A DNA stretch of 64,000 bases from Lycium barbarum (Eukaryota > Streptophyta > Magnoliopsida > Solanales > Solanaceae): contig NC_083339.1 of NCBI RefSeq assembly GCF_019175385.1, positions 25,263,637 to 25,327,636 of the forward strand, in the 5' to 3' direction. The number at the start of each line of letters is the position of its first letter. The first letter of the stretch is position 1. The notes below the pieces were generated by a model. The model had not been told where the DNA came from, did not search any database, and saw nothing but the letters and a program-made list of their open reading frames with translations. Below are positions 1-11,372 of this stretch, one piece after another. A program made the translations under genes and the position numbers.

Positions 1-145
1 CCAATTATCGTTGAAATGGGATTTTCATCCCAACACTCCCCGTTTTGGTTTCTAAGTCCCGAATTGCGAACACAACCTAACTTATAAGGTTCAGAACGAC
101 TCGTATAACGTTTTTATATTCCATACGGATTTACGGGATGTTACA
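1..145 (-). mobile_element. Start of 3' LTR of gypsy element A (partial)
   Basis: Read on the minus strand this begins TGTAACATCCCGTAAAT at 145 and runs leftward off the window. It matches 20288-20432 almost base for base, which is the start of the 5' LTR of the same element. Directly upstream (146-168) is a purine-rich tract, as expected before a 3' LTR. The far end of this LTR and its target-site repeat are outside the window. Confidence 0.88.
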
Positions 146-168
146 TTATCCCGCCCCCCCTTTAAGAT
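146..168 (-). other. Polypurine tract of element A
   Basis: On the minus strand the sequence is purine-rich (AAAGGGGGGGCGGGATAA) and abuts the TGTAACATCC start of the 3' LTR at 145. Ty3/gypsy elements use such a tract to prime plus-strand DNA synthesis. The position is exactly as expected. Confidence 0.75.
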
Positions 169-266
169 CATTCGTCTTCGAATGAGAATCATAGCCTTGA
201 AAGTTTTCACTAAACCACAAGTTGTTTCAAACAAACACAATGACTCATCTAGGAATAAGTAAAATG

Positions 267-1025
267 CTAGCTCATACCTGCCATAGGGAACAAGTGAGGA
301 TATCTTTAGTCCATGTCCTCCTTCACTTCCTAAGTAGCTTCCTCAGTATTATGGTTCCGCCACAACACTTTAACTGACACCACATCCTTCGTTCTTAACC
401 TTCTAACTTGACGATCTAGAATCTGAACCGGTTTTTGTTCGTAGGTTAACCCTTCATTAATTTCAATCTCTTCGGGGTTCAACATGTGGGAAGGATTAGG
501 TTTGTACAACCTTAACATCGAAATGTGAAACACCGGATGCACCATGGCCATATCAGATGGTAACTTCAATTCATAAGCCAACGTCCCAACTTTCCTAACA
601 ATCTCATAAGGGCCAATGAAACGCGGACTAAGCTTCCACTTTTTACCAAACCGCATCACTCCCTTCATCAGTGACACTTTCAAGAACACCTTGTCACCAA
701 CAGAAAACTCTAGCTCACGTTGCCCCATATCCGTATAAGACTTCTATCTACTCTAAGCTGTCTTAAGTCGTTGTACAATGAGATTAACCTTCTCGATTGC
801 TTCATGAACTGATTCAGGACCTAACAATTCTACTTCAGTTGGTTCAAACCAACCAATCTGAGACCGACAACGCCTCCCATAAAGAGCCTCATAAGGAGCC
901 ATTTGAATTCTTGCTTGGTAGTTGTTGTTGTATGCGAATTCCACAAGAGGTAAATGTTCATCCCAATTACCTCCGAAATCTATAGCACAGGCTCGCAGCA
1001 TATCTTCCAAAGTCTGAATAGTTCT
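267..1025 (-). pseudogene. Integrase C-terminus and chromodomain of gypsy element A
   Basis: This is the missing tail of the polyprotein that breaks off at 14317. It resumes at the codons right after the integrase catalytic Glu. The first part (753-1010) holds the conserved stretch with LPLVEFAYNNNYQ and EALYGRRCRS. The second (330-728) holds the GPY-type module (RFIGPYEIVRKVG) and a chromodomain-like end (PVQILDRQVRRLR and VKVLWRNHNTEEAT). Chromodomains of Tekay/Del-type chromoviruses target integration to heterochromatin. All pieces lie in one frame but are cut by in-frame stops between 728 and 753, at about 327-329 and near 306, so this copy cannot make a full integrase. The reading frame ends near 267, about 120 bases before the polypurine tract. 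Confidence 0.88.
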
Positions 1026-1375
1026 TGTAGCGTGTGATATTTTTTCCGATTCGTATTTGCACTTGCCTCATTTAAAAAGAAAAGTGTCCCGGAGAAGCAC
1101 GGTTGTCAGTCGTACTGGAACAAAGGAAAAAATATACTTCTACTTAATGGTACTCTAAATGGACTTTATTCTTTAGAGTCGCCACCTAATTTTTACGAAA
1201 TTAGGAAAAACCAATTCGAAAAGGGTTCATTTAAAACGGTTAAATTTTAAAAGAAACCTAATCTAACCAAATTATGGGTAAGGGTTCTGGTAATCAATCC
1301 CCTGGGGAAGGTGTTAGACACCCCGGTATTAAGGATCCGCTCAATCGCGGTTTACCTACGGGTTCTAATAATATG

Positions 1376-1378
<3 letters not shown>

Positions 1379-1441
<63 letters not shown>
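1379..1441. repeat. (AT)n microsatellite
   Basis: About 31 uninterrupted AT units, inside the 3' part of the giant LTR. Uninterrupted length suggests it is young or actively changing. Confidence 0.97.
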
Positions 1442-1443
<2 letters not shown>

Positions 1444-2443
1444 TTAGTGATAAAAAGTTTTTTTCAAAATATTTTCGTAAATATTAGTCATTTATGCAAA
1501 ATAGTATGTTTTTAGGAATCAAAAGTGGTAAAATTTCGACCAAAATTGGGCATTTAGGGTGTCGGACTAGAACACTTAGGCTAATACCCAAAGGCTCTTA
1601 GCCTAAGTAGGACCCTACATAAGTCCACCCAAAAACAATTTTGAAAAAAATCATTAAAGTATACGAAAATAGTTTTAGGAAAATAGGTTGAATATATAGT
1701 TTATATAGTATTATGTAGTCCATTTTTTATTTCTACCTTCTATAAGTTTGAGCCAAATTTTATTATATTTTTCTTTAACCTAAGTCTAACCAATTAAAAT
1801 TAGTCCCTCAAGTTTTGAATATTGGTCCAAATCTGCCCATTAGTCCATAAGCAACCCCCATAATCCATAAATTCATACCAGTCCACAGATCTAAAAATTA
1901 TTCAAATGAGTCCCATTATTTACTAAATTGATCAATTTTGGTCCCAATTATACTAAATCGAATCATTTGAAGCTACAAGCTATATCAAAGTTCCCAAAAT
2001 CAGTTTTTGTAGTTTTAAAATCAAGTTTGTGCGACTTTAAACGTGGGATAACCTTAAGGGTTCCAATTTATAAATAAATACGCAAGTACCGAATTTAAAT
2101 GCATAAATAAATAGATAAAGGCATTGGGCCGACCAATCCCAATAAGAATATATCATGCATTTGGGAAATCCTCGGATCCAAACGGATGCTCCATTTTTTG
2201 CTCCAAATTGGGTTGACTCGATCTAGACACGTTAGTGGGCCCCAACGGGTTTTGGATGGACAGAGAGGTAAAGGACATACATGACATTAGTATATACTCA
2301 CAAATTAAGTATAAGATTAAAAACTATAATGATAATTATTACAATGCCCAAAAAATGAATTATATCAGATTTGGGCCAAGCCCATGTAATAACCAAAAAA
2401 AAAAAAAAGCCCTGTCCCTAACATCGCAAAAGAAGGCCCAAAA
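1442..2443 (-). other. Non-coding part of the giant LTR
   Basis: AT-rich sequence without a credible gene. It contains several TGGGCC/GGGCCC words (about 2235-2240, 2374, 2479, 2493). The open frame at 2235-2564 has no recognisable domain and is read against the orientation of the element. Confidence 0.6.
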
Positions 2444-2697
2444 CAATGATAGCAGCTCAGATACACAAATCACAAATGACGGGCCCAAGCAGTGGGCCCA
2501 AACTCACTCTCTTCTTAAATTCTCTTTAGGTGTCAAAGCTGTGGTATACACAATATACCACTGATATACTACTTAGTTTCTTCTTAAATTACTAAGTGTC
2601 AAGACTCTAATATACATGATATACTATCAGTGTACCACTAATATATAAAGAGTAAAACCCCTTTAAAGGGCATACCCTTCATATACCTGATATACAC
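2444..2697. repeat. First copy (main part) of a 293-bp tandem duplication
   Basis: This matches 7861-8114 almost perfectly. The copy is completed at 7822-7860, beyond the solo LTR, giving 254 + 39 = 293 bp. It contains GGGCCCAAGCAGTGGGCCC and repeated CTGATATAC-like words. The solo LTR inserted at its TACAC, which is repeated on both sides (2693-2697 and 7817-7821). Confidence 0.9.
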
Positions 2698-2859
2698 TGT
2701 TGACACCCAATTTTGTCCCGCCTCTCCTCCGAAATACCTATTTACGCTTCTAATATGTTGGAAAATTAAAAAATATATGTTTATGTTTTATTATAATTAT
2801 TAGCTTTATTTATACCGACATTTCATTATCCTGTCATTATCTTTACTGCCGTCACTACT

Positions 2860-2908
2860 ACCGTTATTATCATTATTAATTATTATCATTATCATTAATT
2901 TATTATTA

Positions 2909-2943
<35 letters not shown>

Positions 2944-3060
2944 TTATTATTATTATTATTATTATTATCATTATTATTACTACTAATTATTATTATTAGC
3001 ATTATTATCACCGCTATTCGTTACTTTCATTTTATTATTAGTATTATTATAATTTTTACG
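2860..3060. repeat. ATT/TTA-rich microsatellite region
   Basis: Long runs of TTATTATTATT broken by CATT and ACT variants, inside the U3-like part of the solo LTR. Confidence 0.9.
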
Positions 3061-3490
3061 TTTCAGCATTTTTTACCAATTTCTGCACACGTATCGCATT
3101 TTATTTCGCACAATTAAATGACAGCGTTTATTTATTGTTAAAATGATATTGCACGGCTATTATAGCATCATATAATTTTATTACCCGAGTCCTAATAATT
3201 ACACATTTGAATTAGGCAATATTTTGTCATGCTCAGTATATTACTAATTAAAGTGGGCCTTTTGTTCAAATTTAGAAGCCAAGCCATTTCTTGCACTCAG
3301 TCCGTATTTTTGATTTATCGGATCCCAAATCAAAGTCCAATCAACCCATAAATGTTTTCTGACCAGCCCGTATTTTGATCCCAATTTTTTTAGACAAGTT
3401 CATGTTTTAATTCGCCAGCCCATTCTTTAAATACCCAGTCCAAAAATTGACCCAGTCCAAAAAAGACCGGGTCCGGCCCAATCTGTTTAA

Positions 3491-3512
3491 GGGAAACCCT
3501 AAAGGGTTTCCC
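3491..3512. promoter_or_regulatory. Palindromic telo-box element in LTR promoter region
   Basis: A perfect inverted repeat, GGGAAACCCT, AA, AGGGTTTCCC. It contains the plant telo-box AAACCCTAA on one strand and AGGGTTT on the other. It sits just upstream of a long CT-rich stretch (about 3510-3720). Telo-boxes near pyrimidine-rich leaders are common in plant housekeeping promoters; a role here is inferred. Confidence 0.55.
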
Positions 3513-3734
3513 CTTCTCATTTTCCCTCATTTCACTTCACCTCCGCCACACTCTCCCTCTCTCCATTTTCACTTCACCTTCGCCGCTCTCTCTCTTTTTC
3601 CTTCCTTTTGTCCTTCTTCTCCGCTCCCACTTCTCCCTGTTCTCCGCTTGTCCCCCACACACTGGTTCCTGTTCCCCACTTGATTCTTGTCTCCCCCGCT
3701 CCTCTCTCTCTCTCTCTTCGTCGACGAAAAACCC

Positions 3735-3742
3735 TATAAAAG
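3735..3742 (+). promoter_or_regulatory. Candidate TATA box of solo LTR
   Basis: TATAAAAG follows a 200-base CT-rich stretch and precedes a purine-rich leader. If used, transcription would start near 3765-3775. It matches the expected U3/R layout, but other start sites upstream are possible. Confidence 0.45.
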
Positions 3743-6700
3743 AGGGTTTGATTAGTTGAAGAAGGGGAGGTTTTTTTGGGGATAGAAAATCTGTTGCATT
3801 TTTTTTAATTCCCCAAGCATTGAGACCCTTTTGAAGGAAGAGAACCCCAAAATCGCCTCACTAAAACGGGTTCTTGAAACCCCAAGAATCTGTTCGGTTC
3901 TCTTTGGATCGATGAAATTCCCTAAGAACTAGGTCTTTTTTTTTTTTTTCAGTCGCTAAAAATTCCCAAAAAGTTTTAAACGCTCAGTAGTTGTTGCAGT
4001 TTCCGGTATCAAAGTCTATATCGTTGTTTTTTTTGTCTTACTCCTTTGGTATCTGTTTGGATTCGAAGTGGATACAAATTTGGAGCTCTTAGTGTTTCGA
4101 AAGAAATTTGAAGTGTTCGAGACTAGATCGAAACCTTCGCCTCACTTCGCTGCGCCCGAAGAAGGTGCGTTAATTCCCTTCTATTTATTTTCATCTTTCG
4201 CATTTTTAGCTTCTTAATTGTTATGTGTCAGCATTAGTTTATGGTTCGCATGATTTAGCATATTATTACGTTAGTTCAGTTTGGAATCTGTGAAGCATGT
4301 TGTATGCTGTGGTGACTGGATGAAAGGCCTATGCCCTGATTTTGCTTAGTAGTTAGACCTGTTTTAGTATAATAGGTCAGTTTTAGCATTGTGTGTCTTA
4401 CGTGTCATAGTCTGTTAGGTCGAATATGACCGGGTGTATTGGGTTTGCAGTCGAGTAATTTGAGAATAGCATGAAGATTACTGATTGTTTGGAAGCGAGA
4501 TATGATGTTTTTTTATGTCCTATGTTTAAGTTAAGAACTTGTTCAAGAGGTTTGCATGGTCGTCTGTGGCTTACATAATTTCTTGTATATGCTAAAAGGT
4601 TAATAATATAGAGACTGATGGATTGAAGAAACCAAGTAGCCTGTGCCAATGATGTTTGTTGTGTTTAACTTTAAGAACATGTAAAGGGATTAAATCAGTA
4701 CAAAGAGGATAGATTACAATTTCTGGGCTTGCATAAAAAATGGATTATTGACCCTCCCTTGACTGGAACATGGACTAGTGTTGATTTTCTTGTTGAAATC
4801 TTAAGTCATGAAAACTAACTTTGTTTAGGTAATGTGATCCTGAGTCTTTTACAACTATCTGTATCTTTGAAAGAAAAAATGGTTTTCCTGCTCTACTTGC
4901 CTCGAACTGCCTCGACATACCCTGTTTTACCTGTTTTAATCACTATTGTCCCACTAAGTGTTATCAGAGATCCTATGCCCTCTGCAAACTTAATTTAAAT
5001 GTTTGAAACTGCCTATGGTCTATTTTGGACTGCCTAAGTGACAATATGCTTAGTCGCATGCTCTTATGTTGCCCTTTTGCTGAATCTGAGTCTATTCTCC
5101 ATTCTTGCATATAGTCGTTACCCTTTAAAATCATCACATGAACCTGCCTAACACATAGTTTCTCCAGTATTGTCATGTCTCTATGCCTATACATGTCTCT
5201 CTTTTCTCTGAAACACCTAGATGATGGTCCTAAATGCATTGTATGATACTGAAAGGATGTTGTCCTCAGTGAAGGTTATTTAAGGCTTATAAAACATGAA
5301 ACTGGAATTGCTGGGTCTATCACCATTATAGTTAGAGTTATAGCATGCTTTCAATGACCCCAAGATCGCATGTTTGAATTCTTGGAATGGATGGACATGA
5401 TGTACTAAATAGCTTGTTGTTTGTTGAGCCAAATCTTTGTTTTCTTTTAGTTCAAAATCTGGTCAAAGAAGGTGTATTAAAATCCAGTTATACCATCTGA
5501 ACTTCTTTCATGAAGTTTGGATTTTAAATGAATTAGTTACTGATCAAAGGATGGAAAGATCAGAGAATAATATGTGCTCATTGTTTCGTTAGTAAAAGAC
5601 GACTTGAATAGGTTTTTTTTTTTTTCTTTGGCCATTCTTTAACAAGATAAAAAATCAGAATAGAGAGCGGATGACATATTTCTCTTAAAGATTCAGCTTC
5701 AAATCTGTAATGTCATCTAAACTGGTGCCTGTCTATGTGTTTAAAGACAAAGTATGTCTTCCTTGATGATGATTCCTGATCCCTTTAGTGTACACTTTCA
5801 GTTGTCATTTTTTTCGTCGCCTCTCTGTCCGTTGTTGTTGACACTGGTGGTAGTGTCCTAGGGATCCCTTTGATGAAAAAATGTTTCTTTTACAATATGA
5901 TAATGTTTTTCAGCAATAAAATCTGGTTATGAATCAAGTTGATGGAATTGCTGTGTGTTCATGTATATAACATGATGGTCTCTGACAAAGTCAATGAATT
6001 TAGTTATTGGAAGATTCCCCTCTTATATATTTTTCTTGTCTGATCTAAGGATCTGTATACCATTGATGTACTAAAATCTTGTCATTGCTGCTCTTTTTTC
6101 ATTATTTTTAGTTGTTGTTGCCACATTTACTTCGGCACTTTATTCGTATGGTTCTTCTGCCTGATTATACGCAATAGGAATAGTTTAAGTTTCCTTTATT
6201 TCTAGCTTGATGAATTATATTAAGTATTTAAGGTCCCACTCTTTTCTATTTTGAATGATCTGTGGCCCCTTAGTATGTCTTTGAGAATTACTTTCGTTTC
6301 TCTTTCAAAGTGAGCATGATGACTTGTTGTTCAGCGGTAACATTTATCACATTCTTAAAGAAAGAAAAAGGTTAACCATAGGAATTAATTTGTACCCATT
6401 TCAGGATAGCTTTTTTTTTTTTTTCATATTATGCTAATACATTATATATGTTCAGCCTTATTTATTAATTACCTACTAATCCTTTCCTTTTGTTTTTTTT
6501 TTTACGCATGACTATCGCGTACGAGTCCAAGGGACTCGTCTTCTTCCGCATTCGGAGTTGGGCTAAAACCCAACATAATAGCCTTTAAGTCGCCCAACAG
6601 CAGCAAAACAGATCCGCAGCAGCCATTTTAGGAAATGGGCTGAACCCATTCCAACAGCAGTATGGCTAACGGTCCGAAAATGGGCTGAGCCCATTTAACA

Positions 6701-7821
6701 GCATTTGCCCCTCTATTTTATTTTTTATGCCGTAAATTTTGTATTGCACAATTAATACTTTACTTTGTTTATTTGTTTCCTTAGATAAAATGAACCTTAG
6801 CAAAATTAGTGGGTTAGCTTTAGCATAACGGGTAGTTAATTTAAGAGAGATTCATCATTAGCCCCCCCTAAGTTTCTTTTATATTTACAGCATATATAGT
6901 ATTTATTTTATTGGAATAATTGATTTGAAAATAGCATGCCTACATATTTTGGGTTAAAGAAATCATTTTTATTCTTACTATCTTAGGAATTTCAGAATTT
7001 CACTAACATGCAAATATATTTTATAAATAACTCTTTAAGTTTTGAGTCAATTACACATATCTTCAAGCATAGTTAATAAAAGGATAAAGAAAGCTCACAT
7101 TAGCTGTTTTTATATTTTGTTTAGGCTCTTAAATCGCAAAATCAATTAATATCTCACCATTTGAGTTGTTTCAAATATTTATTTAAACACTGCACAAACT
7201 CGCGTTTTCTTCTACTTATATATTTCATGCAAATCTTATTTTAAACAGCATCATTATTTAAAGTCTTTGTAACATTTATAAGTTTATTTTAACGGCTTTT
7301 TGAAGTTTTCTTTTATGCAAATTATTATATTTTCTACATATCTTATTCTAAATAGCACTTTTTTTTTTTCTGAGCAACTTTTAAAAGTTTTATTTTAAAT
7401 GGCATTTAAAATCTACTTTTATGCAAATTATTATATTTTCTCTAAATCCTATCTTAAGCAACATTCTTATATTTTTTCTTAAAAAATCTTAGCAACATTT
7501 CTCAGCTCTTTTCTTAAAATTTCAGGTATCTTATTTAGCATTAATTAATTAACCTAAGTTTGGCTGGATAACCGTAGTTAACGGATTCTAAAGGATGCCT
7601 AACCCCTTCCCTTTAGGATAATATAGAACCCTTACCTAGAATCACACTGATCAAGCAGACTATTAACGGAGGTTTAGTTAACTTTACCTTAGTTAATAAT
7701 CAGGTGTCCTAATTCACCATAAAATCAATTAGGTGGCGACTCCTTAAAATAAAGCAATATAGGAGTCTCCAATATGTTGTACTCCGCTTCAACCCGGGTT
7801 AAAATGGGGTATAACATACAC

Positions 7822-8153
7822 CCCCTCATACTTAGTCGATTCACATCCTATAAACATGTACAATGATAGCAGCTAAGATACACAAATCACAAATGACGGG
7901 CCCAAGCAATGGGCCCAAACTCACTCTCTTCTTAAATTCTCTTTAGGTGTCAAAGCTGTGGTATACACAATATACCACTGATATACTACTTAGTTTCTTC
8001 TTAAATTACTAAGTGTCAAGACTCTAATATACATGATATACTATCAGTGTACCACTAATATATAAAGAGTAAAACCCCTTTAAAGGGCATACCCTCCATA
8101 TACCTGATATACACCCCCTCTTACTTAGTCGATTCACATCCTATAAACATGTA
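7822..8153. repeat. End of first copy and full second copy of the 293-bp tandem duplication
   Basis: 7822-7860 is the tail of copy one; 7861-8153 is copy two. Both tails contain CTTAGTCGATTCACATCC. The two copies differ at only a few bases, so the duplication is recent relative to the surrounding decay. Confidence 0.88.
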
Positions 8154-10224
8154 CACTGCTAGGCCAAGATCTTACGCTACTAGTTAACTTATAACATCAC
8201 AAACAGGTCTTACGACTAGTGCCAACACACAATTAGTTAAAAAATTTAAAGGGTTCCAAATAGTTCACTTAAAGCCCATACCAACACTTAACTACCAGCA
8301 AAGACCAAACAAACTACCTGAGGCTTTACATCATCCAAATTAGAAATAAACTACCAACAAATTCAGAGTGAAAGCAATACAGAAATGACAGGATAATAAG
8401 GAGTACAAACAAGAATAGCACTATGCACAGTAGCCAGGACACAAAAAACTATATTGACTTTGGTTTTAGGATAGCTAGCTAATTAGTAATATAGGGTGAA
8501 AAACTAAGCAAATTCAAACAAGTATTTCTAAGCTCCCTACAGGTTGAGCTAAATTTTATCTTTTAAGGTGAGCAAATACATAGATATGTTAGTCTAGGTA
8601 TGGTCTGCCACTTTCAATCAATACTAATTTATTGTAGAATCAAAGTGACAAAAACAATGCTAGTTTGAGGCTTATCAAAGCTCCAAACTTTGAATTTTTC
8701 CAAGTTTGAACTTAACAGATTTCAGAAGTTATCTTTGGCCATGCTAGATTATAATGTGCCAAGAAGGAGGGTCTCAAATGATGATTTAGCCACAAGTTAG
8801 TTCCCAGAATGCACAAATAGTTCAAAAGGCTTAATATAAGATCTCATGACAGACTACAAAAATGGTCTAGTAAGTCACAGGGTATTCCAACATGTAGTAG
8901 ATCATATAGGACACTTGCAAAGGTCTTAAGTGGTGTCCTAATCTAAGACTTGTTTCTAGGACTACTCAAATGATCTAAGGCACAAGTAGAGGTCACATAT
9001 AGTCATAACAGGAAAAAATCCATAGTAAAATACTAAATCTGATTTGCATAATCAAGTAAAGAGGGGGGGGGGGGGGGGGGGGGTATAGGTCTCATGACAA
9101 TCATCCTAGGTCTTAAATGGCTTCTAGGAAACAGGAATATATAAGCAGAATCACCAAGTAATGGGAAAGGGAAAAATGACAAATACATAAGAAACTTATA
9201 ATTATTGAACTCACCACTTCATTTCTTATCTTTTCTTAACTCATCAATATCCCAGATTAAACAGGATTCTTGAGGATTTTTCAGTAGAAGTTTGTCACAT
9301 CTAGGGCATGAAAATAAGCCTTAAAATCACTTTGGAAGGTAAAAAAAAGTAAGGTAGCAGATGAACAAATATAGCACTTAACTCCTAATCAAAGTTACTT
9401 TCAGTTCTTCTTCCTTTTAAATTCATAGTGTCAAATGATCAGAACATCATCGAAAATATCAAGACAGGCTAGCAGCATCTTCACTAATACATCCTCAGTC
9501 ATATTTTCAATGACAGATAGGATTCAAACTTCAATTTGTCAAACTAGAATAACTTTGGGGGGTTGCGAGTAGAAGGGTAAGCAAGTGAGCCAACTCCACT
9601 CTCAAGATTTAAAGCCAATTCCAAGCAGATCCTAGGTCCAATATATCTTCCTATACTATAACTTTTCAAATTAGTATTTAAGCATCCAAGTTAAGTAAGA
9701 ACCTATAGCAAACCAAACATGAATAATATTCAAACTTGAAGTCAGAGTAACTCAGCAAGCAAGACAAACAGAATTTTCACAAAATTCCTTTTTTAAAGTC
9801 TTAAGTTCTTTTGAAGCTAAATGTCATGCCAAATAGTTTTAGCTACTAAAAACAAGTCCCAGAGCTAAGTCCTTGCACCTTATAAGGGATTAATATGGAC
9901 TAAAGTAAAAAACAACACTTAGTCAAATAAAGTTTTTCAAAGTTTCAGTTTTAGGAAGTTGATACACAGTTTTCACAAAGATTCAGGAGTGATGAGAAAT
10001 AAGAGATACATCAACATTTCCAAATTCAATCTAAGACCAAGCAGAGAGACAAACAGTCTTAAATCCAAAACAAGCCACAAGAACTAGTATTCAGACATTG
10101 TATAAAAAGCAGGTTTTATGCCAAATTATTATTCAAATAGGACATGATCTACTTAGCCTAAAAGAGACTCCATATATTTGACTAGGTTCTTGATAAAGCC
10201 CAAATTCACTCCTCAAAGAGAAAG
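8154..10224 (-). other. Non-coding interior of the giant LTR, with poly-G tract
   Basis: A-rich, no open frame with recognisable protein. It contains a run of 21 G at 9063-9083. I see no RNA gene or further element boundary here. Confidence 0.55.
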
Positions 10225-11372
10225 TGTACACGGTCGTATGCAATATTATTACCAAACTATGAGTCGGGTTCGATCCCACAGGGAACAATATACTAGGCGA
10301 TTTAAACAAGTAAGGAATTATCACTTTCTACGTTAAGCCAAACACTTGATAATATTTTGATTTTTGAGAAAATTATAACTAATGCGAAAATATAAACTAA
10401 TCTAGAAAGCAAGTAAAATGATTAATGGCTACAAGCATGGATACAAGGAATTCTCAAGTAACGATCCAATATATTTTATGATTTTACAACTAAGAGCGGG
10501 TTTATGTTAATAGATAATGGTTTCTAAAATCCCATTGAAAGTCTTCCAACCAAATCAATGAATTTCACTCTAAGCTTTTTCAAGCCTTAGAGTGTGATAT
10601 CAAGCACAACCAATTGAATCTCAAGTAACTTTCATAGTCCTAGCTCAAGTTATTCGATGAGGGTTATGCCCCAAATTCTTGTTAATTAATCTTTCCCAAC
10701 CTCAATTTTCCTCTTCCGAGCTCAAATCGAAGTAGATGGGCGAGTCCTAGGGTTAGCTAATCTCTTAAGAAGCATTGAAGAACGAGATTAACAAAAGAAA
10801 CAAAGACTCACTTCATTAGAAATAAAGATCATTCAATACATAAGCATAACAAGATATTTCATCCAACTTTGCAAATGAATATTTTCATAAACAAGATTAA
10901 AGTTATGGTACACACTTAGATATACAATACAAAGTAAGGAATTAAAGAAATGAAGTAAAGGTTTAAGAAATGCTCAACCAAATCTTCAAATCTTCAACCC
11001 CAAAGTGTGGTGTAGGAACCTAGTCTCCAAAACTTGTAAATAACTGCCAAAGATGATAAATGTTTGCCCCATGTCTTGCTTTTGTAGTTCCCAACTTTTT
11101 CCAAATCCAAAAATAACAAAACAAGCCCCAAGTTTTCAGATTTGCAAATCTGTCCCGTTTTTGCAAAACTGTCCAGTTTTGACAGTTTTGCAAAACTGTC
11201 CACTTTGGCCTCTTTTTGACTTGATTTTCACTTGGTTTCTTCCGATCACTTCTAAATCACATAAAACTTGTAAATTAGAGGTAAACGATATTAAATGCAC
11301 TATTTTCTCAATCAAACATAGAAAAAATATAAGATTAAAGAAGAGATAAGTTGGTAAAATACCAACTTATCA
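10225..11372 (-). mobile_element. Probable inserted LTR-like element of unknown family
   Basis: On the minus strand it would start TGATAAGTTGGTATTTTACC at 11372 and end near CCGTGTACA at 10225, giving TG...CA ends. Its start is a perfect 12-bp inverted repeat (11345-11371). Its end has GGGTTCGATCCCACAGGGAA (10266-10285 on the plus strand), a motif I have often seen at ends of plant repeats. The sequence changes character at both borders, but the flanking five bases (GAAAG and GTTCT) do not match, so the exact ends are uncertain. Confidence 0.42.

Larger units (their letters stand above)
2698..7816 (+). mobile_element. Ogre/Tat-type solo LTR (5.1 kb) nested in the giant LTR
   Basis: It starts TGTTGACACCCAATTTTG at 2698 and ends ATAACA at 7816, flanked on both sides by the direct repeat TACAC. 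The first bases match the starts of the LTRs at 14316 and 43839. Near the end it has AATTAGGTGGCGACTCC, shared with the giant LTR. It has no coding region. Inside are an ATT-rich tract, a pyrimidine-rich leader with a telo-box, a TATA-like site and a long AT-rich 3' half. A 5.1 kb LTR is typical of Ogre elements. With one LTR, intact ends and a target repeat, loss of the interior by LTR-LTR recombination is the simplest explanation. Confidence 0.85.

Noticed and set aside
3447..3683. Small Ser/Pro/Phe-rich protein
   Set aside because: It is a translation of the CT-rich leader of the solo LTR; low-complexity only.
10225..10330. SINE or tRNA-derived element because of GGTTCGATCCC
   Set aside because: A box-B-like word is present, but there is no good box A at the right spacing and no poly-A tail; it fits better as the end of an LTR-like repeat.
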